43,175 nt of DNA, taken from positions 1-43,175 of the forward strand of contig JAISZL010000090.1 in NCBI GenBank assembly GCA_031269245.1, written 5' to 3'. The notes below the pieces were generated by a model. That model saw nothing but the letters and a program-made list of their open reading frames with translations. It was not told the origin of the DNA and did no database searches. The position numbers were made by a program, and so were the translations under genes. Source of the stretch: Synergistaceae bacterium (GTDB taxonomy: Bacteria > Synergistota > Synergistia > Synergistales > Synergistaceae). How positions within the stretch are numbered: position 1 is the stretch's first letter; each line of letters opens with the position of its first letter. Below are positions 27,089-34,716 of this stretch, piece by piece.

Positions 27089-27324
27089 CGGGGATTAGGA
27101 TGCCCAAATTGTCGGACTTCGACGAGTATAAGATACTGCGCCTGCACCACAAGGTGGGCGACGCGGTGAAGCGAGGGGATATATTCCTGGACGTCATGAC
27201 CGAGGAGGGGAACGAGCGTAGCGTCGGCTTCTACCTCGGCGGGACGATAAAAGAAATAACGGTTTCCGATGGCAGCTACGTCAGAGAGGACTCGCTGCTC
27301 GGAGTGATGGATGAGGACAAATAA
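27076..27324 (+). CDS. Small lipoyl/biotinyl-fold protein without the modifiable lysine
   Basis: 82 residues forming a single lipoyl-like domain: GIRMPKLSDFDEYKILRLHH at the start, then KVGDAVKRGDIFLDV, GGTIKEITVSDGSYV and LLGVM at the end, which align with E2/GcvH-type domains. At the beta-turn where a lipoyl domain has DKA or DKV, this protein has EEGNE, so it seems unable to carry lipoate or biotin. Its ATG overlaps the acsV 3' end, so it is translated with the activator. Clostridial Wood-Ljungdahl clusters include gcvH, but this protein is shorter and lacks the lysine. It may be a docking or scaffold domain. The function is unknown. Confidence 0.75.
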   Translation: MGALTGIRMPKLSDFDEYKILRLHHKVGDAVKRGDIFLDVMTEEGNERSVGFYLGGTIKEITVSDGSYVREDSLLGVMDEDK

Positions 27325-27343
27325 TTAAGGAGGCGGCGTAGAT

Positions 27344-27664
27344 ATGTGCGGAATTTACCAGAATCCCTATGAAATCGCGAGATCTCTGACGGTTGCCGCG
27401 ACCGAGAAGGTCGTCATAAACCCGGCGGGGAAGAGCGTGGAGGAGAGCAACGCGGAGCTTGGCCGTCAGGTCGCGCTTGTCTACAGGACGATCCTGCGCG
27501 AGCTGCTGCGCGACGAGCTGGCCCAGGACGGCGGCGGTCTGGACCTGGAGTCGCGCGACCACGTGCACAGCCACTCGCACGAGCACGGCGACGACGACCA
27601 CTCTCATGACCACGTGCACAGCCATTCGCATGAGCACGATCACAGCCATATCCACTCGCACTAG
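27344..27664 (+). CDS. Small protein with His-rich tail, CooJ-like nickel protein
   Basis: 106 residues. The first about 70 form a helical domain (for example EESNAELGRQVALVYRTILR) with a Cys at position 2. The last about 35 residues are mostly His with Ser, Glu and Asp (HVHSHSHEHGDDDHSHDH and so on). CooJ of Rhodospirillum rubrum, encoded with CODH, has the same build: about 115 residues and a His-rich C-terminal tail that binds several nickel ions. The gene is the last of the CODH/ACS operon and has AAGGAGGCGG before its ATG. A role in storing or handing nickel to the two CooC ATPases fits the context but is inferred; the N-terminal part shows no motif I recognise. Confidence 0.7.
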   Translation: MCGIYQNPYEIARSLTVAATEKVVINPAGKSVEESNAELGRQVALVYRTILRELLRDELAQDGGGLDLESRDHVHSHSHEHGDDDHSHDHVHSHSHEHDHSHIHSH

Positions 27665-27685
27665 CGCCAGTGAGGCCGGATACGC

Positions 27686-27706
27686 GCGCGGATTTTTGAG
27701 CCGCGC
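27686..27706 (+). terminator. Weak hairpin after the CODH/ACS operon
   Basis: GCGCGG pairs with CCGCGC around a nine-base loop, 22 bases after the stop of the His-rich gene. The following bases are not T-rich, so it is at best a weak or Rho-assisted terminator. Confidence 0.35.
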
Positions 27707-27712
27707 TTGGGC

Positions 27713-27741
27713 TTGAGTTTGCGCTTCGCGTCTCTTATAAT
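27713..27741 (+). promoter_or_regulatory. Sigma-70-type promoter for the PocR-AraC gene
   Basis: TTGAGT (27713-27718) and TATAAT (27736-27741) are 17 bases apart, upstream of the regulator gene, with a leader of about 180 bases. The leader (27745-27928) shows no clear gene. Confidence 0.6.
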
Positions 27742-27928
27742 GCGCTAACGCGAATTTGAGGCCGGGGACGGAGGTCGGTTGGGTCAGTTAAAATATCCTA
27801 TGGCGGAGCTTAAGCGCGCCTTTTCTCGCATATGTGAGCGTTACTCGTGAGTTTCTCGCGGTACGGCGACTTTGGCGGTGCTTATGGATGTGTTTTGCTG
27901 TTTTTAATGACAGGGCAGGGATGACCGG

Positions 27929-29251
27929 ATGGAGCTTGAAAACCGCAGGTGGTACGAATTCGATTTGAAGCTCGCAGTCGAATGCTCGAACTCATACTCC
28001 GCCTCCACGGGGCTCGGGTGCACTGTGCTGGGCGCGGACGGGGAAATCCTGCACGAGGTCGGCTACAACTGTTCGCGCTGCGCCGTCTGCTCCGAGCTCG
28101 GCATCGACAAGGCCAGCTGCGCGAAGGTCCACGCGTATGGTACGAGCGAGGCCGAGCGATTCGGGGGGAAGTACGTCTACTTCTGCCCGATAGGCCTGAA
28201 CTGCTTCGTCTCACCGATAGTGGGGCAGAGGGCGGGCGCCGCTAAGGTCACGGCCGGACCGTTCCGCATGATCGACATGGACGACTACATAGCGTACGAC
28301 TTGAAAAACCTGCACGGCATGGACAGAGGCAAGATCGACGACCTCCTTCCCGTGTTGCACGAGATACCGTACGTGGCGCCCGGCAGGGTCAACTCCCTCT
28401 CGACGCTGCTCTTCATGGCGGTGGGCTTTATGAACAACGTCTCGTCCGCTAACAGGATGCTTGACAACCAGACCTCAGACTACATCCAGGGGCAGATAAA
28501 CGACTACATAATGAGGCTCAAGAGCGGCGCTAATCAGGAGGATCTGCAGCAGTATCCTTTCGAGACCGAGCGCGAGCTCTTAGCGAGTGTGACCGACTCG
28601 AACAAGCCGAAGGCACAGAGGCTTTTGAACGAGCTGCTCGGGCACATCTTCTTCGCATCGGGGGGGGATTTTTCGAGGATAAAGACCCGCGTTTACGAAC
28701 TGCTGACGATGCTCTCGCGCGCCGCGGTCGACGCCGGAGCGTCTCCCGAGTACACGTTCCAGCTCACCCACGACTTCTTCACGAAGTCCCAGAACATCGC
28801 TAATATCGACAACCTCTGCTTCAACCTGACCAAGATCACCAACCAGTTCATCGACTGCGTCTTCGCGTTCTCGGACGTGAAGAACGTAAACGTGATCCAC
28901 AGGGCGCTGCAGTACATGCGGCAGAATTACCACAACAAGGTGTCCTTGAACGCTGTCGCGCAGGTAGTCGACCTGTCCCCGTCGTATTTCAGCAAGGTGT
29001 TTAAAAAGGAGATGGGCTGCAACTTCAACACGTACATGAACACCGTCAGGATCGAGAAGAGCATAGCGCTGCTGCGGTACGACAATTTGACGCTCTCCAA
29101 TATCGCGACGGCGGTCGGCTTCGAGGACCAGAGTTACTTCACCAAGGTATTCAAACGCATCACCGGCGTCTCCCCTCACCGCTTCATGAAGACGCGGGGC
29201 AGGGCGCAGGCGGACGACCAGTCCCAGGGCGCTGACAAACTTCCCGCTTGA
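27929..29251 (+). CDS. PocR-domain AraC-family transcriptional regulator
   Basis: A 440-residue cytoplasmic DNA-binding regulator. Residues about 10-170 form a PocR sensor domain, with YNCSRCAVCSELG and FCPIGLNCFVSPI as typical blocks; PocR domains bind small ligands, such as propanediol in cobalamin/propanediol gene control. The C-terminal about 110 residues hold two AraC helix-turn-helix units (VSLNAVAQVVDLSPSYFSKV and LTLSNIATAVGFEDQSYFTK). The gene sits alone between the CODH/ACS operon and rnf and has its own promoter. It likely controls one or both in response to a C1 or related metabolite; neither target nor ligand is shown by sequence. Confidence 0.88.
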   Translation: MELENRRWYEFDLKLAVECSNSYSASTGLGCTVLGADGEILHEVGYNCSRCAVCSELGIDKASCAKVHAYGTSEAERFGGKYVYFCPIGLNCFVSPIVGQRAGAAKVTAGPFRMIDMDDYIAYDLKNLHGMDRGKIDDLLPVLHEIPYVAPGRVNSLSTLLFMAVGFMNNVSSANRMLDNQTSDYIQGQINDYIMRLKSGANQEDLQQYPFETERELLASVTDSNKPKAQRLLNELLGHIFFASGGDFSRIKTRVYELLTMLSRAAVDAGASPEYTFQLTHDFFTKSQNIANIDNLCFNLTKITNQFIDCVFAFSDVKNVNVIHRALQYMRQNYHNKVSLNAVAQVVDLSPSYFSKVFKKEMGCNFNTYMNTVRIEKSIALLRYDNLTLSNIATAVGFEDQSYFTKVFKRITGVSPHRFMKTRGRAQADDQSQGADKLPA

Positions 29252-29371
29252 GCCGGGAATCTGGAAGAGCGAGAATTTTTAATATTTTTTAATGAGAAAC
29301 TGGGGGAAATTTTTTGACGTTATACGCTGCTTCCTGCAGGCAAATCCATACGAAGGAGCTGTAAATAGGTC

Positions 29372-30715
29372 ATGACATTGCCAACGTTTAAGGGCGGAGT
29401 GCATCCGCCGGACGGGAAATCTCTGACGGAGTCCAAGGAAATAGAGGTGCTTCAGCCCGTCAAGGACTTGGTCTATCCGATGTCGCAGCATCTCGGGCCG
29501 CCGTGCTCCCCAATCGTCAAGAAGGGCGACCGCGTCCTGGCGGGCATGAAGATAGCCGACTCGGACACGTTTGTGTCGGCCCCGATCATGGCGAGCGTGT
29601 CGGGCATGGTAAAGGACGTGGGCATGAGGATGACCATATCCGGGGGCATGGAGACGTGCGTCGTGGTGGAGAACGACGGGCGGTACGAGCACTCCTCCGA
29701 GCTGCTGCCCCATCCCGACTACGAGTCCCTCGACCCGAAGGAGCTTATCAGGATAATAAGGGAGGCTGGCATCGTCGGCATGGGCGGCGCCACGTTCCCG
29801 ACGCACGTCAAGCTCTCGCCCCCTCCGGACAGGAAGATCAAGTGGATCATCGTGAACGGCGCTGAGTGCGAGCCTTTCCTCAACTGCGACAACAGGCTCA
29901 TGCTGGAGCACCCGGAGCCGATAATCGGCGGGCTCGAGATATGCATGAGGATTTTCCCGGATGCGGAGGGCATAATCGCGATCGAGAACAACAAGCCGGA
30001 GAGCATCAAGCGGATGGAGGGCGAGCTGTCGGAGCGCGGCGGCAGGATCCGTGTCGTGCCTCACGCGGTCAAGTACCCGCAGGGCGCGGAGAAGATGCTC
30101 ATTTATTCGATCACCGGACAGGAGATACCGCCCGGCGCGCTGCCGGCCGACGTGGGTTGCATCGTCTTCAACGTCAGCACCATGGAGCACATCTGGCTCG
30201 CCGTCGTCGAGGGCATCCCAGTAATAGAGCGCGTCGTCTCCGTGACGGGGGACGTTATAGCGAACCCAAAGAACATATCCGCTCCCATAGGGACGTGCAT
30301 CCGCGAGCTGATCGACTGCGCGGGAGGCTTCACCGAGGAGCCGGCCAAGGTTCTGTCCGGCGGCCCGATGATGGGCATCTCCATGAGGTCGATAGACGTG
30401 CCGACTGTGAAGGGCACGTCCGGGATACTGGCACTCTCCGCGCGCTCTTCGATCTGCCCGCCGGAGTCGAACTGCATCCGCTGCGGCAGGTGCATAGAGG
30501 GATGTCCGATGGGCCTCGTGCCGACGAACCTGGACAAGCTCGTCAGGTTAAGGGAGTACTCGGAGTTCGAGTCGGGCGGCGGCATGAACTGCATCGAGTG
30601 CGGAAGCTGCACCTACGCCTGCCCCGCCTTTCGCCATCTCACGCAGAGCTGCCGGGACGGCAAGGCCGGGGTAATGGCCGCCCGCAGAAGAGAACAGGCT
30701 TTGAAGAAGGGGTGA
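29372..30715 (+). CDS. rnfC: Rnf complex subunit C
   Basis: 447-residue peripheral subunit of the Rnf ferredoxin:NAD+ oxidoreductase. It has the N-terminal FKGGVHPPDGK motif, a flavin/NADH site near GGATFPTHVK, and two [4Fe-4S] motifs, CIRCGRCIEGCP from residue 368 and CIECGSCTYACP from residue 407. It starts the order rnfCDGEAB, as in Acetobacterium and many clostridia. Rnf moves electrons from reduced ferredoxin to NAD+ and pumps Na+ or H+; in this organism it can couple to the CODH/ACS system next door. No consensus promoter is clear in the 120 bases upstream. Confidence 0.96.
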   Translation: MTLPTFKGGVHPPDGKSLTESKEIEVLQPVKDLVYPMSQHLGPPCSPIVKKGDRVLAGMKIADSDTFVSAPIMASVSGMVKDVGMRMTISGGMETCVVVENDGRYEHSSELLPHPDYESLDPKELIRIIREAGIVGMGGATFPTHVKLSPPPDRKIKWIIVNGAECEPFLNCDNRLMLEHPEPIIGGLEICMRIFPDAEGIIAIENNKPESIKRMEGELSERGGRIRVVPHAVKYPQGAEKMLIYSITGQEIPPGALPADVGCIVFNVSTMEHIWLAVVEGIPVIERVVSVTGDVIANPKNISAPIGTCIRELIDCAGGFTEEPAKVLSGGPMMGISMRSIDVPTVKGTSGILALSARSSICPPESNCIRCGRCIEGCPMGLVPTNLDKLVRLREYSEFESGGGMNCIECGSCTYACPAFRHLTQSCRDGKAGVMAARRREQALKKG

Positions 30716-30722
30716 TGAGAAG

Positions 30723-31667
30723 ATGGACCGTCTCCTCGTAGTGGCGAGCTCGCCTCACATAAGATCGGATATGAGCTCGCGAAAGATAATGGCGCTCGTC
30801 ATAATGTCGCTGATCCCCGCCGGGATCGCGGGAGCGTACTTCCTCGGCGTCCGGTCGATATTGGTGACGGCTGTCGCGGTGGTGTCGTGTGTCGCCGCGG
30901 AAGCCCTGTGGCAGAGGGCGGCGCGCCAGCCCGTCACGGTCTCGGACCTGTCGTCCGCGTTGACCGGCTTGCTCCTGGCCTACAATCTCCCGCCGGCGAT
31001 ACCGCTTTGGATGCCGGCAATCGGCGGTTTTTTCGCCATCATCGTGGCGAAGCAGTTATTCGGCGGGCTGGGGCAGAACATAATAAACCCCGCGCTCGCC
31101 GGCAGAGCGATGATGCTCATATGCTGGCCGGTCGCGATGACGACGTGGACGATTGACGGCGTCAGCGGCCCGACGGCGCTGGCCATCATCAAGGGTGCGG
31201 AGTCCGTGTCGGCGGAGCAAGGGTTGCCGACGCTTTTAGACGCGCTGATCGGCAGAATGGGCGGTTGCATAGGCGAGACTTCGGCGATAGCCCTGCTTGC
31301 CGGCGGCGTTTTTCTCATAGCTCGCGGGATCATCTCCTGGAGGATACCCGTCATCTACATAGCCACGGTCGCCGCGGCGTCCGTCGTCTTCGGGCGCGCG
31401 GCCGGTCCGCTGTATGAGGTGATGTCGGGAGGGCTGATGCTGGGTGCCTTCTTCATGGCGACTGATTACGCCACGTCGCCGCTCACGCCGAAGGGGCAGA
31501 TCATATTCGCCGTCGGCTGCGGCGTTATAGCGGCCCTCATACGGGCCTACGGCGGATACCCGGAGGGAGTGTCCTACTCCATCCTCATCATGAACCTCAC
31601 GGTGCCGATAATCGACAGGGCCACGGCCCCCAAAATCTTCGGGGAGGTGAAGAAGCATGGCGCATGA
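30723..31667 (+). CDS. rnfD: Rnf complex subunit D
   Basis: 314-residue integral membrane subunit with about nine predicted helices. It contains the covalent FMN-binding threonine motif as SGPT (in DGVSGPTALA), where most RnfD proteins have SGAT, and the FMATDYATSPLTPKGQ block typical of RnfD/NqrB. It sits seven bases after rnfC and overlaps rnfG by eleven bases. It carries electrons and takes part in ion transport. Confidence 0.95.
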   Translation: MDRLLVVASSPHIRSDMSSRKIMALVIMSLIPAGIAGAYFLGVRSILVTAVAVVSCVAAEALWQRAARQPVTVSDLSSALTGLLLAYNLPPAIPLWMPAIGGFFAIIVAKQLFGGLGQNIINPALAGRAMMLICWPVAMTTWTIDGVSGPTALAIIKGAESVSAEQGLPTLLDALIGRMGGCIGETSAIALLAGGVFLIARGIISWRIPVIYIATVAAASVVFGRAAGPLYEVMSGGLMLGAFFMATDYATSPLTPKGQIIFAVGCGVIAALIRAYGGYPEGVSYSILIMNLTVPIIDRATAPKIFGEVKKHGA

Positions 31668-32289
31668 ATCCGCAAGCGCGCAGAATTCTCCCAACGCGCC
31701 GGAGGGCTCTGGGAGCATGAAAAAAATAATCCACCTCGGAGTGGTGCTCTTTACGGTCACCGCCATAACCGGCCTGATACTCGGTGCGGTGAATGACATA
31801 ACGGCGGAGCCCATACGGCGAACCCAGGCGCGCCTCAAGGCGGAGGCATTGGCCGCGGCGTTGCCGGAGGCGGAGGCGTTCTCGGCGGTCGATCTGTCGT
31901 CCAAGGGGGGGAGCGCCATCATAAGGGACGTCCAAGCTGGGTCCGCCGGCGGGAAAACCGTGGGCCACTGCATCACTGTGGCCCCGTCGGGCTACGCTGG
32001 GGCGATAGAGATAGTGGTGGGCATAAACGAGTCCGGGGGATTGAGGGCCATCCGCATACTCAGCCAGAGCGAGACGCCCGGCCTCGGGGCGAAGGCTCCT
32101 CTCCCCGAATTCTCCGGACAGTTCGCCGGCAAGGACGCTGAGCGCCTCGTCGTGGTGAAGAGCAAGCCATCGGCGCCCGATCAGATTCAGGCGATTTCGG
32201 GGGCCACGATCACGTCGGACGCCGTCACGAGTGGCGTGAACAGCGCTCTCGAATACTGGAGAGACAACCTGAAGTCTCAAGGGAGGTAA
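31657..32289 (+). CDS. rnfG: Rnf complex subunit G
   Basis: 210 residues with one N-terminal transmembrane helix (KKIIHLGVVLFTVTAITGLI) after a polar extension of about 20 residues, and a periplasmic FMN-binding domain. ETPGLGAK and the flavinylation motif SGATITSDAV mark the covalent FMN threonine. It overlaps rnfD, so synthesis is coupled. The polar N-terminal extension is longer than usual; an ATG at its end (MKKIIHLG) is a possible alternative start. Confidence 0.95.
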   Translation: MAHESASAQNSPNAPEGSGSMKKIIHLGVVLFTVTAITGLILGAVNDITAEPIRRTQARLKAEALAAALPEAEAFSAVDLSSKGGSAIIRDVQAGSAGGKTVGHCITVAPSGYAGAIEIVVGINESGGLRAIRILSQSETPGLGAKAPLPEFSGQFAGKDAERLVVVKSKPSAPDQIQAISGATITSDAVTSGVNSALEYWRDNLKSQGR

Positions 32290-32294
32290 CAGCG

Positions 32295-33050
32295 GTGAAC
32301 AACCCATTCAAGATCATCAAAAACGGCATAGTCACTGAAAATCCTACGCTGGTGCAGTGCATCGGCCTGTGCCCGACGCTCGCGGTCTCGACGAGCGCTG
32401 TGAACGGCATCGGCATGGGCATCGCCGCGACGGCCGTCCTGATCGGCTCGAACATGGCGGTGTCGGCCATCCGTAAGTTCGTCCCGGACGAGATACGGAT
32501 ACCGATATTCATAGTCGTCATCGCCGGGTTCGTAACGGTGGTGCAGCTTCTGATCGCCGGCTTCGCCCCCGCGCTGGACAGGGCGCTCGGCATATTCATA
32601 CCCCTCATCGTGGTGAATTGCATAATACTGGCGAGGTCGGAGGCTTACGCGTTCAAAAACGGCGTAGTGGACTCGTTCTTCGACGGCATCGGCATGGGCC
32701 TCGGCTTCACGATAGCGCTCACTGCGATGGGCGCGTTCAGGGAGATACTGGGCAACGGCACGGTGTTCGACATAAAGATGACTCCAGAGGGCTTTCAGCC
32801 GGCGCTCCTGATCATACTGGCTCCCGGCGGCTTTATGACGCTGGGGATATTCATGGCCCTCTTCAGGCAGTATCAGTACTGGTCGGCGGAGCGCGCCGGG
32901 GCGGCGTCTCCGGTGATCCAGAACGGAGAGTGCGCCGCGTGCGGCGCGGCTCCGCTGTGCGGAGCGTTAGGGTCCGCGCCGGACGGTCCTGGGGACCGCG
33001 GGCCGCGTAAAAATGGCTCAACGGCCCCGGCCGCGGGGGGCGAAGCGTGA
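32295..33050 (+). CDS. rnfE: Rnf complex subunit E
   Basis: 251-residue membrane subunit of the NqrD/RnfE family with about six helices. The core is recognisable by VQCIGLCPTLAVSTSA, IPLIVVNCIILAR and DGIGMGLGFTIAL. The start is a GTG with GGGAGG upstream. The C-terminus carries a tail of about 45 residues with a Cys-rich start (NGECAACGAAPLCGALG), longer than in E. coli RsxE. It overlaps rnfA by four bases (ATGA). Confidence 0.95.
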   Translation: MNNPFKIIKNGIVTENPTLVQCIGLCPTLAVSTSAVNGIGMGIAATAVLIGSNMAVSAIRKFVPDEIRIPIFIVVIAGFVTVVQLLIAGFAPALDRALGIFIPLIVVNCIILARSEAYAFKNGVVDSFFDGIGMGLGFTIALTAMGAFREILGNGTVFDIKMTPEGFQPALLIILAPGGFMTLGIFMALFRQYQYWSAERAGAASPVIQNGECAACGAAPLCGALGSAPDGPGDRGPRKNGSTAPAAGGEA

Positions 33051-33631
33051 TGAGCGTGCTGCTGCTGTTCATAGACGCGATATTCGTCCACAACATACTG
33101 CTCTCCCGATTCCTGGGGTGCTGCCCGTTTCTCGGGGTTTCGACGAAGAGCGACACGGCCAAGGGCATGGGGGTGGCGGTCATATTCGTCACCGTTTTGG
33201 CGGCGGTGGTCACGTGGCTCGTCTACAACATGGTGCTCGTGCCGCTTCATCTCGAGTACCTCTACACGCTGTCGTTCATCCTCGTGATCGCGGCCCTGGT
33301 CCAGTTCGTGGAGCTGGCCTTGAAGAAGATAAACCCGGTGCTCTACAAGTCGCTCGGCATATTCCTGCCGCTCATCACGACGAACTGCGCCGTGCTGGGG
33401 GTGGCGGTCATCAACATGAAGGAGCACCCCGACTCGTTGCTGGAGGCCTCGGTGAACGCCCTCGGCGCGTCGATTGGTTTTCTTTTGGCCATAATCCTCA
33501 TGGCCGGCATCCGCGAGCGGATAGAGCGCAACACCAACATCCCGCGCTGCCTGCACGGGCTGCCAATCGCGCTCGTAACCGCCGGCCTGATGTCGATAGC
33601 CTTTATGGGCTTCAGCGGCATCATCAAGTAG
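33047..33631 (+). CDS. rnfA: Rnf complex subunit A
   Basis: 194-residue membrane subunit with six predicted helices. Family markers are HNILLSRFLGCCPFLGVS, LQ/LVQFVELALKK and ITTNCAVLGVA, which include the cysteines that, with RnfE, form an intramembrane [2Fe-2S] centre in Rnf and Nqr. Start ATG overlaps the rnfE stop. Confidence 0.96.
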   Translation: MMSVLLLFIDAIFVHNILLSRFLGCCPFLGVSTKSDTAKGMGVAVIFVTVLAAVVTWLVYNMVLVPLHLEYLYTLSFILVIAALVQFVELALKKINPVLYKSLGIFLPLITTNCAVLGVAVINMKEHPDSLLEASVNALGASIGFLLAIILMAGIRERIERNTNIPRCLHGLPIALVTAGLMSIAFMGFSGIIK

Positions 33632-33659
33632 AATGGCACTCTGAGGAGGGGGGAGGAAC

Positions 33660-34487
33660 ATGATCACTTTCGCTGGAATGGCATATCCCGTGGCGGTGCT
33701 TGGCGCGCTCGGGCTCGCGTTCGGCGCGCTCCTGGCGTTCGCGTCGATAAAGTTCTTCGTGGCGGTGGACGACAGGGTGGCGAAGATAAGGGAGCTGCTG
33801 CCCGGCGCCAACTGCGGCGGCTGCGGTTACCCCGGCTGCGACGGCTACGCTGACGGCGTCGTGAACTCCGGCGCCAAGACGAACCTCTGCGCCGCCGGAG
33901 GCCCGTCGCTGGCCTCGGGCATAGCGTCGATAATGGGTGTGGAGGGCGAGGCCGCGGTGCCGATGCGAGTCTTCCTCAAGTGCAAGGGCTCGCCGGACTT
34001 CTCCGTCCGCAACGCCGAGTACATAGGCGTGCGCGACTGCCGCTCCGCCGCCATAGTCCCCGGCGGCTCGCCGAACTCATGCCCATTCGGGTGCATCGGG
34101 TTCGGCACGTGCGCCAAGGTCTGCGTCTTCGGCGCGCTCTCCATAGTGAACGGGCTCGTCCGCGTGAACCCGAACAAGTGCGTGGGTTGCGGGACGTGCG
34201 CGGCCACCTGCCCGAAATCCGTGCTGAAGCTCATACCCAGGTCGTCCGAGATACAGGTGAGCTGCAACTCCAACTGGAGGGGCCCGGACGTCAAGAGGGT
34301 CTGCTCCGCGGGTTGCATAGGGTGCGGAATCTGCGTCAAGGCGTGTCAGGCGGGGGCGATAACGCTGAGCGCGAACCTGGCGTCGATCGACGGGACGAAG
34401 TGCACGAACTGCGGCGCGTGCGCGGCGAAGTGCCCGGCCAAGTGCATCGGGAGCGCGGCGCCGGAGGAGATGAGGAAGTCGGCGTAA
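33660..34487 (+). CDS. rnfB: Rnf complex subunit B
   Basis: 275-residue iron-sulfur subunit with one N-terminal membrane helix. The Fe4S4 domain NCGGCGYPGCDGYA...C begins near residue 51. Ferredoxin-type motifs follow: CPFGCIGFGTCAKVC, CVGCGTCAATCP, CIGCGICVKACQ and CTNCGACAAKCP. It probably accepts electrons from ferredoxin. AGGAGGGGGG lies just before the ATG. It is the last gene of the rnf operon, followed by a terminator. Confidence 0.96.
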   Translation: MITFAGMAYPVAVLGALGLAFGALLAFASIKFFVAVDDRVAKIRELLPGANCGGCGYPGCDGYADGVVNSGAKTNLCAAGGPSLASGIASIMGVEGEAAVPMRVFLKCKGSPDFSVRNAEYIGVRDCRSAAIVPGGSPNSCPFGCIGFGTCAKVCVFGALSIVNGLVRVNPNKCVGCGTCAATCPKSVLKLIPRSSEIQVSCNSNWRGPDVKRVCSAGCIGCGICVKACQAGAITLSANLASIDGTKCTNCGACAAKCPAKCIGSAAPEEMRKSA

Positions 34488-34538
34488 TACACGCCGCCGG
34501 CCAACCTCCGCCGATATTTTTCGCGCCAATTCGCGACG

Positions 34539-34576
34539 GCCGGCCTCCCGTATGATCGGGAGGCCGGCTTCGTTTT
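34539..34576 (+). terminator. Rho-independent terminator after rnfB
   Basis: GCCGGCCTCCC (34539-34549) pairs perfectly with GGGAGGCCGGC (34558-34568) around an eight-base loop, followed by TTCGTTTT. It lies 50 bases after the rnfB stop and separates rnf from glyQS. Confidence 0.85.
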
Positions 34577-34621
34577 CAAATTGGTGTTAAACGCTTCACC
34601 CTTCTGGCCTTTGACTTCAAA

Positions 34622-34650
34622 TTGATATGAGGCGTCCGTTGGGCTATAAT
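34622..34650 (+). promoter_or_regulatory. Sigma-70 promoter of glyQS
   Basis: TTGATA (34622-34627) and a perfect TATAAT (34645-34650) are 17 bases apart, about 60 bases before the glyQ start. I see no T-box in the short leader. Confidence 0.8.
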
Positions 34651-34716
34651 TACCTGCACTGTCAAAAACAAAAAATTAGTCCGCTCGGGATTTCGCCGGC
34701 AGGGAGGTATTTGAGT

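Noticed and set aside
27570-27663. Short tandem repeat of His codons
   Set aside because: It is in frame within a gene with a good ribosome site, so it is explained as a metal-binding tail rather than a non-coding repeat.
29314-29342. TTGACG upstream of rnfC as a promoter
   Set aside because: No -10 box at proper spacing; TATACG follows after one base only.
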